This document shows positions 7,741 through 16,713 of a stretch of 64,000 nt of DNA, piece by piece. Made by a program: the position numbers and the translations under genes. The stretch is taken from assembly GCA_963774415.1 (NCBI GenBank), contig CAVZEU010000001.1, positions 496,001-560,000 on the forward strand, read 5' to 3'. Numbering within the stretch: position 1 is the first letter of the stretch; each line of letters opens with the position of its first letter. This DNA is from SZUA-36 sp963774415 (GTDB taxonomy: Bacteria; Pseudomonadota; Gammaproteobacteria; Xanthomonadales; SZUA-36). The notes under the pieces were generated by a model. That model was not told the DNA's origin. It was given only the letters and a program-made list of their open reading frames with translations, and did no database searches.

Positions 7741-9116
7741 CCCAGCGACCAGAACAGGAAGTCGAAGACTCCCTGTACCGGAAAGACCCGAAAGTCTATC
7801 CGCGAGATGTCAGGGGCAGGTTCGCCCGCCTGCGTCAACTGGCGGTTTGGGTCCTGCTGGGCCTTTACTACCTGGTGCCGTGGCTGAACTGGAATGGCCA
7901 TCAGTCGGTCCTGTTCGACCTGCCGGCCCGCAAGTTCTATATCTTCGGACTCACGTTCTGGCCGCAGGATTTTATTTATCTGGCCTTGATGCTGATCATC
8001 GCCGGGCTTTCGCTGTTCTTCTTTACCGCGGTGGCCGGCAGGCTGTGGTGCGGCTACGCTTGCCCGCAGACGGTCTGGACGGAGGTCTTTTTGAAGATCG
8101 AGCGCTGGATCGAAGGCGATCGTTTCAAGCGCATGAAGCTGGATGCCGCCCCGTGGAACGCCGGCAAGCTCCTGCGCAAGGCCTGCAAGCAATCCGTCTG
8201 GATCGTGTTTGCGCTGTGGACCGGCTTTACCTTCGTCGGCTTCTTTACGCCGATACGGGAGTTGGGCCATTCGATGATGACCCTGAACATGGGTCCCTGG
8301 GCGACGTTCTGGTGGCTGTTCTACAGTTTCGCCACTTATGGCAACGCCGGCATCCTGCGCGAGCAGGTCTGCAAGTACATGTGTCCCTATGCCCGTTTCC
8401 AGAGCGCGATGTTCGACCAGGACACGCTGGTCATCGCCTACGATGAAAAACGCGGCGAACCCCGCGGCTCCCGCCGCAAAAAGGACGACCCGAAGGCGTT
8501 GGGTCTCGGGGACTGCATTGACTGCACGCTGTGCGTGCAGGTTTGCCCGACCGGGATCGACATCCGCGAGGGACTGCAAATCGAATGCATCGCCTGCGCC
8601 GCCTGTATCGATGTCTGCGATTCGGTCATGGACCGGATGGGTTACCGGCCGGGGCTGATCAAGTACACCACCGAGCACGCCAATACAGGTAAGAAAACCC
8701 GTGTATTCAGGCCGCGCGTCATCGTTTACATGGCGCTGCTCGCGGCCGTGATCAGCGGTCTCGCCTGGTCCGTCAATCACCGCGTCCTGTTACGCGCGGA
8801 CCTTCTGCGTGACCGCAATGCCCTCTACCGGGAGTTGCCGGGCAACATGATCGAGAACGTCTACACCGTCAAGCTGATCAACATGGACAACAAGGCGCAC
8901 AGCTACAGTATCCAACTGGTCGGCCACGACGACTGGCGTTTGATCGTTGCACCCAAGCCGGTGCTGGCGGCCGAAGCGGTGGGTGAATACACCATGCGAA
9001 TCCAGGCGCCGGCCGGCAGCGGCCACGGCCCGGAAAAACTCGCGGTCCGCATTGCCACCCAGGACGAGCCGCAGCTTATGCGCATCGTCAAGACACGGTT
9101 TATACTGCCTTATTGA
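7737..9116 (+). CDS. ccoG: cbb3 oxidase accessory protein CcoG (Fe-S membrane protein)
   Basis: Membrane ferredoxin-like protein of the CcoG/FixG/RdxA family (459 aa). CcoG acts in copper delivery to the cbb3 oxidase, reducing Cu(II). The order is: several N-terminal spans, a CGYACPQTVWTE motif, a CPYARFQ motif, a double 4Fe-4S ferredoxin region (CIDCTLCVQVCP followed by CIACAACIDVC), another span near residue 325, and a C-terminal Ig-like periplasmic domain. It sits between the small membrane gene and ccoH. Confidence 0.96.
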   Translation: MTQRPEQEVEDSLYRKDPKVYPRDVRGRFARLRQLAVWVLLGLYYLVPWLNWNGHQSVLFDLPARKFYIFGLTFWPQDFIYLALMLIIAGLSLFFFTAVAGRLWCGYACPQTVWTEVFLKIERWIEGDRFKRMKLDAAPWNAGKLLRKACKQSVWIVFALWTGFTFVGFFTPIRELGHSMMTLNMGPWATFWWLFYSFATYGNAGILREQVCKYMCPYARFQSAMFDQDTLVIAYDEKRGEPRGSRRKKDDPKALGLGDCIDCTLCVQVCPTGIDIREGLQIECIACAACIDVCDSVMDRMGYRPGLIKYTTEHANTGKKTRVFRPRVIVYMALLAAVISGLAWSVNHRVLLRADLLRDRNALYRELPGNMIENVYTVKLINMDNKAHSYSIQLVGHDDWRLIVAPKPVLAAEAVGEYTMRIQAPAGSGHGPEKLAVRIATQDEPQLMRIVKTRFILPY

Positions 9117-9134
9117 TTGCGGAGTGATGCAGCG

Positions 9135-9413
9135 GTGAGCCAGCAGGCCGACAAGTTACAGCAAGATGCCTCCCTTCCCTGGTACCGGCAGTTCTGGCCG
9201 TGGTTCCTGATCGCGCTGCCGGCATCCGCGGTGATCGCCAGCCTGTACACGCTTTACCTGGCGGTGACACACCCCGACCCGGTGATTATCGACCAACAGC
9301 AATACCGGCAACTCGACCGCGAACTCAAAGTGCAGCGGCCCGCCGCGCGAAAGCCGTGGAACTCCGTTACTTCGGAAGCCACCGCTCCGGCCGATCCGCC
9401 AGCCGGTCATTAA
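9135..9413 (+). CDS. ccoH: Short FixH/CcoH-like cbb3 assembly protein
   Basis: 92 aa with the start of the FixH family, PWYRQFWPWFLIALPA, forming one membrane span, then DPVIIDQQQYRQ. Usual FixH proteins are about 150-170 aa and continue into a beta-rich periplasmic domain; here the chain ends soon after the span, so it is a minimal or trimmed version. The start GTG 9135 is supported by GGAG ten bases upstream; a TTG at 9117 is also in frame. FixH/CcoH acts together with the copper ATPase CcoI, which follows 31 bases downstream. Confidence 0.8.
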   Translation: MSQQADKLQQDASLPWYRQFWPWFLIALPASAVIASLYTLYLAVTHPDPVIIDQQQYRQLDRELKVQRPAARKPWNSVTSEATAPADPPAGH

Positions 9414-9444
9414 CGAGCCGGTCGCGACCGGTCAGGCTGACGTC

Positions 9445-11901
9445 ATGGGCGCCGAGCAAAAGGCCTGTTTTCATTGCGGGGAACCCGTTCCGGCCGGTTG
9501 CCGGCTGACGGTGCAGGCGAACGGTGGGCCGCAACCCGTTTGCTGCAGCGGCTGCGAAGCGGTCGCGTCGCTGATCCTGCGTTCCGGCCTCTCCGGGTAT
9601 TACCGCTTTCGCACGGCCCGGGCGGCGCGGCCGGCGGCGCAGGATTTCGAAGTGGAAGCGTCCTGGCGCAGCTTCGATCAGCGCGTCTCGCTGTGGGGTG
9701 AGCCGCTGGCGGATGGTCAATACGAGTTGCTCTTGCAGGCGGAAAATGTGCGTTGCGCCGCCTGTGCCTGGCTGATCCGAAGCCGACTCGAGGGCTGTCA
9801 GGGCATCAGCCAGGCGCAGGTCGACGTAACCACCGGTTTCGTCCGTATCCGCTGGTGGCCCGAGCGCATCCGGCTCAGCAGGATCGCCGGCATCCTCGCC
9901 GCGACGGGCTACCGGCCGCACCTGCCGCTGAGCGCCGGCGAGGCCTTTGCCAGGCAACGCGAGCGCCGCCTGGCGCTGAAGCGCCTGGGCGTGGCCGGTC
10001 TTGGCATGATGCAGGTGATGATGTACGCGGTGGCGCTTTATGCCGGTGAGGCCAGCGGTATCGCGGCCGGCCCCCAGCGCTTTCTCGAGTGGGTCAGCCT
10101 GCTGGTTACCGCGCCGGTGGTGGTGTATTCGGGCGCCGCTTTCTACGGCGGCGCGTGGCGCAGCCTGCGCGCCCGCAAAATGGGCATGGATGTGCCGGTC
10201 GCGCTCGCGATCAGCATCGCCTTCGCCGCCAGTTGTGTCAATTTTCTGCTCGGCAGCGGCCATGTCTATTTCGATTCCGTCGTGATGTTCATTTTCTTTT
10301 TGTCGCTGGGCCGCTACTCGGAACTCGTGATCAGGCAGCGCAACCTGCAATCGGGGCTGGCGCTGGCGCGGTTGCAGCCCGAGTGGGCGGAACTTTGCAG
10401 GGACGGAAAAACGGAAAAAGTACCGGCCGCGGATTTGCGTGTCGGCGACAGGGTCATGGTCAGGGCAGGGCAGCCGTTCCCGGCCGACGGCAAAATAATC
10501 CAGGGCTCCACGTCGGTCAACGAAGCGCTGCTGACCGGTGAGTCGCAGCCCGTCGGTAAAAAGGCGGGAGACAGGATCGTCGGCGGCAGCATCAACCTGA
10601 CCCAGCCGGTGCAGACGGAGGTCGACGCCGACCCGGACGAGTCCACGATTTCGGTGCTGGGGCGGATGCTGCTCAAGGCGCAGACGCACCGCAGCCGTTT
10701 CGCCCGCGTCTCGGAGCGATACGCCGGTTGGTTCGTGGCGCTGGTGCTGATCGTGGCTGCCGGCACCGCGCTGTGGTGGTTGTTTCACGACCGTGGGATG
10801 CTGCTGCCGGCCACCCTGGCGGTGCTGGTCATTTCCTGCCCCTGCGCCTTGTCCCTGGCGGCGCCCGCCGCCATTGCCTCGGCCAGCCGCAAACTGATGG
10901 AGCACGGCGTATTGCTGACCCGGACCACGGCGCTGGAGGCGCTGCACGGCATCGATACCGTGATTTTTGACAAGACCGGCACCTTGACGACCGGTACGCC
11001 GCGGCTGGCCGGTATCCGCCTGAATCCCGCCAGGGCGGGTGTCACGGACAGGGAAGCGCGCGAGATCGCCGCCTTGCTCGAAAAGGGCGCGGCGCACCCG
11101 GTCGGAAGGGCGCTGGCGATCGAAGCCGGCGCTGGGCGCTCGGTGACGGCCGTTCGCTATCATGAGCGAGGTGTTTCCGGGCGGGTCGATGGCGTAGCGT
11201 ACCGGCTTGGCAGCGCCCGTTTTGCCGGCGTTGGCCCGGCGCCGCAGCAGGGGGGCCGCGACGGCTCGGCGCCGAGCACGGTCTGGCTGGCGGACGAGCA
11301 GGGCTGGCTCGCCTGCTTTCGGCTCGAAGATCGGTTGCGCGCGGGCGCGGCGGCCGCGGTCGCCGCGCTCGAAAGGCGCGGCCTCGACCTCCTCATCCTC
11401 TCCGGCGATCAGCCGGAGGCCGTATCCGCCGTGGCTGAGCGCACCGGCATGGGGGAGTGGCGCGCCGGACAGAGCCCGCAACAAAAAATGGCGTATCTCA
11501 AGGCCCTGCAGGACAGCGGCAAGCGCGTGCTGATGATCGGCGACGGTGTCAACGACGCGCCGGTACTGTCGGCGGCGGATGTGTCGATGACCGTGAGCGG
11601 CGCCAGTGAGCTGGCCAACAGCACGGCGGATCTGATTCTGACGGGCAACTCGCTGCAACTGATCGAGTACGTTTTCGACAATGCCGAGGCGGCGCGTCGG
11701 GTGATCCGGCAGAACCTCCTCTGGGGCGTCGGTTACAACCTGGTTGCGGTGCCGTTCGCCGCCGCGGGCCTGGTGCTGCCGTGGATGGCGGCGCTGGGGA
11801 TGTCGCTCAGCTCGCTGTTGGTGGTGTTGAACTCCGGCCGCCTGGCGCGGACCAGGCGCTCCGGTGCAGCTCTGCTCACCACCACGGAGGCGCGGGCATG
11901 A
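9445..11901 (+). CDS. ccoI: Copper-translocating P-type ATPase for cbb3 assembly
   Basis: 818-aa heavy-metal P1B-type ATPase (CcoI/FixI), thought to move copper across the inner membrane for the CuB site of CcoN. It has an N-terminal Cys-rich stretch (CFHCGEPVPAGC and CCSGC), an HMA-like metal-binding site CAACAW (C104/C107), eight expected spans, the transport motif CPC (residues 465-467), the phosphorylation site DKTGTLT (D509) and the hinge GDGVNDAP. All catalytic motifs are intact. ccoS overlaps its stop. Confidence 0.96.
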   Translation: MGAEQKACFHCGEPVPAGCRLTVQANGGPQPVCCSGCEAVASLILRSGLSGYYRFRTARAARPAAQDFEVEASWRSFDQRVSLWGEPLADGQYELLLQAENVRCAACAWLIRSRLEGCQGISQAQVDVTTGFVRIRWWPERIRLSRIAGILAATGYRPHLPLSAGEAFARQRERRLALKRLGVAGLGMMQVMMYAVALYAGEASGIAAGPQRFLEWVSLLVTAPVVVYSGAAFYGGAWRSLRARKMGMDVPVALAISIAFAASCVNFLLGSGHVYFDSVVMFIFFLSLGRYSELVIRQRNLQSGLALARLQPEWAELCRDGKTEKVPAADLRVGDRVMVRAGQPFPADGKIIQGSTSVNEALLTGESQPVGKKAGDRIVGGSINLTQPVQTEVDADPDESTISVLGRMLLKAQTHRSRFARVSERYAGWFVALVLIVAAGTALWWLFHDRGMLLPATLAVLVISCPCALSLAAPAAIASASRKLMEHGVLLTRTTALEALHGIDTVIFDKTGTLTTGTPRLAGIRLNPARAGVTDREAREIAALLEKGAAHPVGRALAIEAGAGRSVTAVRYHERGVSGRVDGVAYRLGSARFAGVGPAPQQGGRDGSAPSTVWLADEQGWLACFRLEDRLRAGAAAAVAALERRGLDLLILSGDQPEAVSAVAERTGMGEWRAGQSPQQKMAYLKALQDSGKRVLMIGDGVNDAPVLSAADVSMTVSGASELANSTADLILTGNSLQLIEYVFDNAEAARRVIRQNLLWGVGYNLVAVPFAAAGLVLPWMAALGMSLSSLLVVLNSGRLARTRRSGAALLTTTEARA

Positions 11902-12095
11902 GCATGCTCTATGTCCTGATTCCGCTGGCGGTGGTGCTGCTCGGTGTAGCCGTGTGGGCGCTGGTCTGGGCCATCCGTAGCGGACAGTTCGACGACCTCG
12001 AGTCGCACGGTTGGAGCGTGGTGCTCGATGACGACCGCAAGCCCCCGGAGACGGAAGACGAAGGCACCGGCGAAGGCGGTGACAGCCAGGCATGA
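11898..12095 (+). CDS. ccoS: cbb3 oxidase maturation protein CcoS
   Basis: 65-aa single-span protein with the CcoS core: a hydrophobic N-terminus, then WAIRSGQFDDLESHGWSVV, in which the SGQFDDLE segment is the family hallmark. CcoS is needed for cofactor insertion into the cbb3 oxidase. The start ATG 11898 overlaps the ccoI stop (ATGA), and the gene overlaps the next one by four bases. The acidic C-terminal tail is longer than the core and has no recognisable motif. Confidence 0.92.
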   Translation: MSMLYVLIPLAVVLLGVAVWALVWAIRSGQFDDLESHGWSVVLDDDRKPPETEDEGTGEGGDSQA

Positions 12096-12796
12096 GCGCC
12101 TGGCCCGACATCGCGGCGCTGTTCACGGCTTTTTTCGCCGGCCTGCTGGGCAGCGGTCACTGTTTCGGCATGTGCGGCGGGATCGCGGCCGGTCTCGGCA
12201 CGATCGCGGCGGTGGACAACGGCGCGGCCACGCCCGTCACGCGTTCACGGGTGTCGTCGGGTCTTTTGTTCAACACCGGGAGGGTGACGAGCTACATGCT
12301 GCTGGGCATGTTGTCGGCCTGGCTGGCGGCCGGGGCAGGGCATACGCTCGCCATTCCCCACTGGGCCCGATTTTTGCGTTTCCTGACCGCGCTGATGATT
12401 TTCGCCATCGGGCTGCGGTTTTTGTTCAATCTTCACCTGCTTGGCTTCATCGAGAAAACTGGGGCAAAGGCCTGGAAAGCCGTGCAGCCCTGGGCGGCGC
12501 GCGCTTCAAGACAGTCCGGCGCGCGCGGTCGGTTCCTGCTGGGTCTGTGCTGGGGCTTGTTGCCATGCGGGCTGGTCTACAGCATTCTGGCGACGGCGGC
12601 GGCGACCGGCCGGCCCGCGACTGGGGCGGTGACGATGCTGTTTTTCGGTATGGGCACCTTGCCGTCGATGCTCGGTATGAGCCTGGCGTCCCCTGCGCTG
12701 GGCGCTCTGCTGAGCGATCGTTGGACCCGCAAACTCGGCGGGCTGGCGATGGTTTTGCTCGCGATTTACAGTGTGGCCCTGATGTGGCCGCGGTGA
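12092..12796 (+). CDS. TauE/SafE (UreH-like) family membrane protein of the cbb3 cluster
   Basis: 234 aa with six likely membrane spans. The N-terminus GSGHCFGMCGGIAAG and the later GLLPCGLVYS are the repeated motifs of the sulfite-exporter TauE/SafE-like proteins that close many cbb3 clusters. The Cys/His pairs in these motifs could handle copper, which would fit the context, but no substrate can be read from sequence. It overlaps the ccoS stop (ATGA) and is the last tightly coupled gene of the run. Confidence 0.88.
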   Translation: MSAWPDIAALFTAFFAGLLGSGHCFGMCGGIAAGLGTIAAVDNGAATPVTRSRVSSGLLFNTGRVTSYMLLGMLSAWLAAGAGHTLAIPHWARFLRFLTALMIFAIGLRFLFNLHLLGFIEKTGAKAWKAVQPWAARASRQSGARGRFLLGLCWGLLPCGLVYSILATAAATGRPATGAVTMLFFGMGTLPSMLGMSLASPALGALLSDRWTRKLGGLAMVLLAIYSVALMWPR

Positions 12797-12837
12797 GGGA
12801 ACCGCATCAATAAACCCGCGTAACGGAGGGATTAACC

Positions 12838-13296
12838 GTGGTTTTGTTTCACTTTGGAAAGGCGTTCCGCCACGGCCTCGCCAGCCTCTTGCTGGGTTCG
12901 ATGTTGGCAAACGGGGCGGTGGCGGCAGGCGCCTCAAGCCCGTCGGACGCGGCTGACGCACTGAACGAGGCGTTGCATGGCGGTGACGAAGCCAGGGTCC
13001 GTTCGTTGTTGGCGGACGACGTCCTGATTTACGAGGCAGGCGGCGAAGAACGCTCCCGCGGCGAATACGCCGCTCACCACCTGGCGGCCGACATCGCCTT
13101 CATGGCAAAAATGGAGCGGCAGGTGCTCTCACGGCGGGTATACAGGTTCACGGACGGCGCGGTCGTCAGCACGCGCTCGCGGCTCAGGGGCAGCTACAAG
13201 GGCCGGGCGGTTGACAGCGTCAGCACCGAAACGGTCGTCATGCGCCGCCAGGAGGGCGCCTGGAAGGTCGTACATGTCCACTGGTCCTCACGGTAG
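12838..13296 (+). CDS. Secreted NTF2/SnoaL-like protein
   Basis: 152 aa. An N-terminal signal peptide with likely cleavage after AVA (about residue 30) is followed by a small cone-shaped alpha+beta domain of the NTF2/SnoaL/DUF4440 type: an amphipathic first helix with DAADALNEALHGGDEARV, then DDVLIYEAGGEERSRGEY, and the ending GAWKVVHVHWSS. The start is GTG 12838, supported by ACGGAGGG eight bases upstream. It follows the cbb3 cluster by 41 bases and may be read from the same transcript. Function unknown; proteins of this fold are enzymes or ligand binders. Confidence 0.75.
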   Translation: MVLFHFGKAFRHGLASLLLGSMLANGAVAAGASSPSDAADALNEALHGGDEARVRSLLADDVLIYEAGGEERSRGEYAAHHLAADIAFMAKMERQVLSRRVYRFTDGAVVSTRSRLRGSYKGRAVDSVSTETVVMRRQEGAWKVVHVHWSSR

Positions 13297-14027
13297 GTCA
13301 GTGGTCTGTATGCCTGTAGCCGTTGTCGCAGGCGATACCATTAAATGCGTATAATGTATATTATGTTAAATTAACTATCCTGGTAATGGCCTTACGCAGG
13401 CATTTGCACCACAACTGCTGAACATTCCCCACAAACCCGTCACTTGCCCCTTTTTTAAAAAGGACGCCCGGTCGACGCCCATTCTCATTAATAATCAACG
13501 CCTAGCAGAACTAACGAGATAAAATACATTCACAATCCTAAGCGCTACTTCAGCCATTGGACCCGACCGTTCCCACTGTAAACACCGACAAGACGACCCG
13601 TAGCGTCCGGCGCCGTCACGCGCAAGCCCCCGAGCCCGACGACCCGCGGCTCACGCCGGTCGCATGAACACCCTGGAAGCTGCGTTCGGCCAAACAACGC
13701 CACCAGGCGCCGCCGTAAAGCGCTCTGCGGACCAGCATCGCTTTGCCGAGTCCTGGCGGGCGTCGGGAACAACGCAGCGGGCGCCACGGCCGAGCCTGGT
13801 CCCGGGCGAATCCTTGGCCGCTTACATCCGCCCAAGCCGGTCACTCGTTGGCCGGCGCCGGACCCGAAGCATAGACTTTTTCTATGAGAATCTAAGAACT
13901 TTACTTTCTTAAGTTACAGAATGTTACACATGATAATTACTTTCCGTTCGAGAATTTGCCAGACCCCACTTAAACATTTGTTTCACTGCTAAAAGACGGT
14001 GCACCACAGCACCCGCTCCGGTAAAAT
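13297..14027. other. 731-base intergenic region, no supported gene
   Basis: The two ends are AT-rich and the middle (about 13545-13860) is GC-rich. Two overlapping short frames in the middle (13664-13912 on plus, 13545-13844 on minus) are Arg/Pro-rich with no motif, so I do not call them. A -10-like TATAAT is at 13350-13355 without a good -35 at normal spacing. The palindromic CCTTTTTTAAAAAGG near 13448-13462 is not followed by a clean terminator pattern. The 3' AT-rich part presumably holds the promoter of the TonB-dependent receptor. Confidence 0.5.
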
Positions 14028-16094
14028 ATGCCAATGCTGCCGACACCCGTTTCAATCCTTTTTCTGCAACTCGCCGCGGCCGGCACCGTGCCGCCAAAAC
14101 CTCCTGACAGCAAACCCGCCAAAGTCCCTGAACTGGTGGAAGTACGCTCAGCGCCCGTGCAGGCGCAAAAAGCCGCCCTGCCGGGATTGAGCAGCCTCGA
14201 TGCAGCGCAGATCGCCCTGCTGTCGCCGGCGCATCCACACGCGCTGTTCGACCGCGTACCGGGCGCCTGGGTCGTGCAGGGTTCCGGCCAGGAACACCTC
14301 TCCGCAATCCGCTCGCCGGTGCTGACCGGTCCGGGCGCCTGCGGCGCTTTCCTGTTGATGGAAAACGGCGTGCCGGTTAGGCCAGCCGGCTTTTGTAACG
14401 TCAACGGCATGTTCGAGCTGAACCTGCTGCAGGCGGCGCGCGTGGACGTGTTGCGCGGCCCCGGAACGGTTATCTACGGCTCGGACGCGCTGCATGGCGC
14501 GGTCGACGTCATTGCCCCGCAACCGGCCGCTGGCGCGGCCGTCGGCGTCGAGGCCGGCAGCTACGATTTCTACCGCGGCCGCTTTTCACTGGCCAGCGAC
14601 CAGTTGGCCATTTATGGCAACTACACGGACGCCGGCAGCTTTCGCGACCACGAAAACTACACCCACGCGCTGGGCAACCTCGCCTGGACGGCCGAGGCCG
14701 GCGCGGCCGAGGTGAGCACGCTGCTGTCCTACGCCGATCTCGAGCAGAACACGGCCGGCTTCATTCTCGGCAAGGACGCCTACCGCGATCCGGTGCTGCG
14801 GCGTGAGAACCTGAACCCGGAAGCCTTCCGCAACGCGGACGCCGTGCGCCTGTCGAGCCGCTGGCGCTGGGCGCCCTCCCCCGCCGAGACCATCGAACTG
14901 ACGCCGTACCTGCGTCACAGCGGCATGACGTTTCTGCAACATTTCCTGCCCGGTCAGCCGCAGGAACACAATGCGCAGGACTCCGCCGGCCTGCAGTTCA
15001 GCTGGCAACGCAACCAGCGCTTGTCGGCCGGTGTCGACCTCGAATGGGCCAAGGGTCAACTGCGGGAATACCAGGCCGAGGCCCTTACGGTCGGTTCCGC
15101 CTTCCTCCAGGCGACCCGGCCGCAAGGCCTGCATTACGATTACACGGTGAAAATGGTGCGCGGCGCCGCCTGGGCGCAGTACCAGCATCCGTTGAGCGAC
15201 AGCTTGCGCTTCAATGCGGGCTTGCGCGTCGAAAGCCAGCGTTACGATTACAACAACCACATGCTCGACGGCAACACGCGCGACGACGGCAGTGCCTGCG
15301 GCTTCGGCGGCTGCCTTTACACGCGGCCCGCGGACCGCACCGACACGTTCACGAACCTGTCACCGGAGCTGGGATTGAAGTGGCGCATCAACGGCCAGCA
15401 GACGCTGTATACGCGCCTTGCCCGCGGCTTCCGCGCGCCCCAGGCGACGGAGCTTTACCGGCTGCAGAGCGGTCAGTCGGTGGCCGACCTGCACTCGGTG
15501 TCCCTGGAGTCCCTGGAATTGGGTCTGAAAGGCTCCAGCCAACGCCTCACCTACGACATCACCGCCTACGCCATGCACAAGCGGCACTTTATCTTCCGTG
15601 ACGCCAACGGCTTCAACGTCAGTGACGGCAAGAGCCGTCACCTGGGCATCGAGGCGGACATGGACTGGCAGGTCGCTATGCATTGGTCCGTCAACGCCAA
15701 CCTGTCCTGGGCGCACCACCGCTATGCCTTCAGCCGCACCGTGGCGGGCGGTGAGACGATCACCAGCGGCAACGAGATGGATACGGCGCCGACCTGGCTG
15801 GGCGGCCTGCGGCTGGACTGGCAGGGAGGCCCGGGCAAAACCATCGAGGCCGAGTGGGTTTACCAGGGCGATTACTACCTGGACGCGGCCAACCTGCACA
15901 GCTACCCCGGCCACAGCCTGTTCAACCTGCGCGCGGCCTGGCGGATCGGCTCGAGCCATCATAGCCTGGCGCTGCGGCTGACCAACCTCCTGAACAGCCA
16001 TTACGCCGACCGCGCGGACTATGCCTTCGGCAATTACCGCTATTTCCCGGGCGCCGGGCGCCAGTTCAGACTGGAGTGGCAGTACCGGGGTTGA
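14028..16094 (+). CDS. TonB-dependent outer-membrane receptor
   Basis: 688-aa receptor with an N-terminal plug (about residues 50-165) containing VDVLRGPGTVIYGSDALHGA, the conserved plug motif, and a C-terminal 22-strand-type barrel ending in an aromatic FRLEWQYRG. Barrel motifs such as ARGFRAPQATELYRLQ are typical of siderophore/vitamin B12-like receptors. The substrate is not determinable; the many His and acidic residues give no firm clue. The N-terminus from ATG 14028 is only weakly signal-like and no clear TonB box is visible. The gene stands alone, 731 bases downstream of the cbb3 region. Confidence 0.88.
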   Translation: MPMLPTPVSILFLQLAAAGTVPPKPPDSKPAKVPELVEVRSAPVQAQKAALPGLSSLDAAQIALLSPAHPHALFDRVPGAWVVQGSGQEHLSAIRSPVLTGPGACGAFLLMENGVPVRPAGFCNVNGMFELNLLQAARVDVLRGPGTVIYGSDALHGAVDVIAPQPAAGAAVGVEAGSYDFYRGRFSLASDQLAIYGNYTDAGSFRDHENYTHALGNLAWTAEAGAAEVSTLLSYADLEQNTAGFILGKDAYRDPVLRRENLNPEAFRNADAVRLSSRWRWAPSPAETIELTPYLRHSGMTFLQHFLPGQPQEHNAQDSAGLQFSWQRNQRLSAGVDLEWAKGQLREYQAEALTVGSAFLQATRPQGLHYDYTVKMVRGAAWAQYQHPLSDSLRFNAGLRVESQRYDYNNHMLDGNTRDDGSACGFGGCLYTRPADRTDTFTNLSPELGLKWRINGQQTLYTRLARGFRAPQATELYRLQSGQSVADLHSVSLESLELGLKGSSQRLTYDITAYAMHKRHFIFRDANGFNVSDGKSRHLGIEADMDWQVAMHWSVNANLSWAHHRYAFSRTVAGGETITSGNEMDTAPTWLGGLRLDWQGGPGKTIEAEWVYQGDYYLDAANLHSYPGHSLFNLRAAWRIGSSHHSLALRLTNLLNSHYADRADYAFGNYRYFPGAGRQFRLEWQYRG

Positions 16095-16103
16095 GCGGGG
16101 GTG

Positions 16104-16562
16104 TCAGGGCTCGTACACCTCGACGTCACCGGGATTCCGCAACATCTTGTTGACCTCGTCGAGGTGCAGTTCTTCCTCCACGATCAGTTCCCGGGCGTAT
16201 TCCTCCAGCAAAACCGAGCCACTCTCGCTGGCCAGCTTCGACAGCTCGTAATAAGCGTCGAGGGCTGCCTGCTCGTGCTCCAGGCTCTCACGAAGAATGT
16301 CGCCAATGTCGTGCTTTTCCGTCTCCAGCAAGGAGCCGATTTTGAGCGACGGGTGTCCACCCAGCAACGTGACCATTTCTCCCGCCCGCTGGGCGTGCTC
16401 GAGGCCCTCGGTGGCATTGCCCTTCATCCAGCTGACGATGGGAATCCTGTTGTAGCCGAAGATCATCAACGAATAATGGCTGTAGCGCACCACGCCAGCC
16501 AATTCCAGTTCCATGATCTGGTTCAGCAGTTCAATGGCTTTTTCCTTGTCTTTGTCCTTCAT
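16104..16562 (-). CDS. Ferritin-like / bacterioferritin-like di-iron protein
   Basis: 152-aa four-helix-bundle protein. Likely di-iron ligands are spread as in ferritins: an early ELELAGVVRYSHY helix, EGLEHAQRAGEM, the ESLEHEQAALDAYYEL helix and the EEELHLDEV end. The start ATG 16562 has AAGGAG nine bases upstream; the longer frame to 16598 is not needed. Family resemblance is to bacterioferritin-type proteins, but I cannot identify a heme-ligand Met with certainty. It is divergent from the arginase gene and convergent with the TonB-dependent receptor. Confidence 0.8.
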   Translation of the reverse strand: MKDKDKEKAIELLNQIMELELAGVVRYSHYSLMIFGYNRIPIVSWMKGNATEGLEHAQRAGEMVTLLGGHPSLKIGSLLETEKHDIGDILRESLEHEQAALDAYYELSKLASESGSVLLEEYARELIVEEELHLDEVNKMLRNPGDVEVYEP

Positions 16563-16713
16563 GCTTGAAATTCTCCTTGGAAGCGAATGGAACCTCATTA
16601 ACTAACTATAGCCGCGAAGTTCGATAATCAACTGAAACGGGTATTCTCTGCATACGCGGCCATTTGGGGTAAAATCCCGGAAAGTCCTGAATTGGGAAAT
16701 ACCAGCAGCAGCC

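Noticed and set aside
9367..12126. 919-aa open frame on the minus strand opposite ccoI
   Set aside because: It is antisense to a gene with full P-type ATPase motifs; its composition is Arg/Gln/His-rich as expected for a GC-rich shadow frame.
13545..13912. Overlapping short frames (13545-13844 minus, 13664-13912 plus) in the long gap before the TonB-dependent receptor
   Set aside because: Arg/Pro-rich, no ribosome site, no motif, and both strands open over the same GC-rich stretch.
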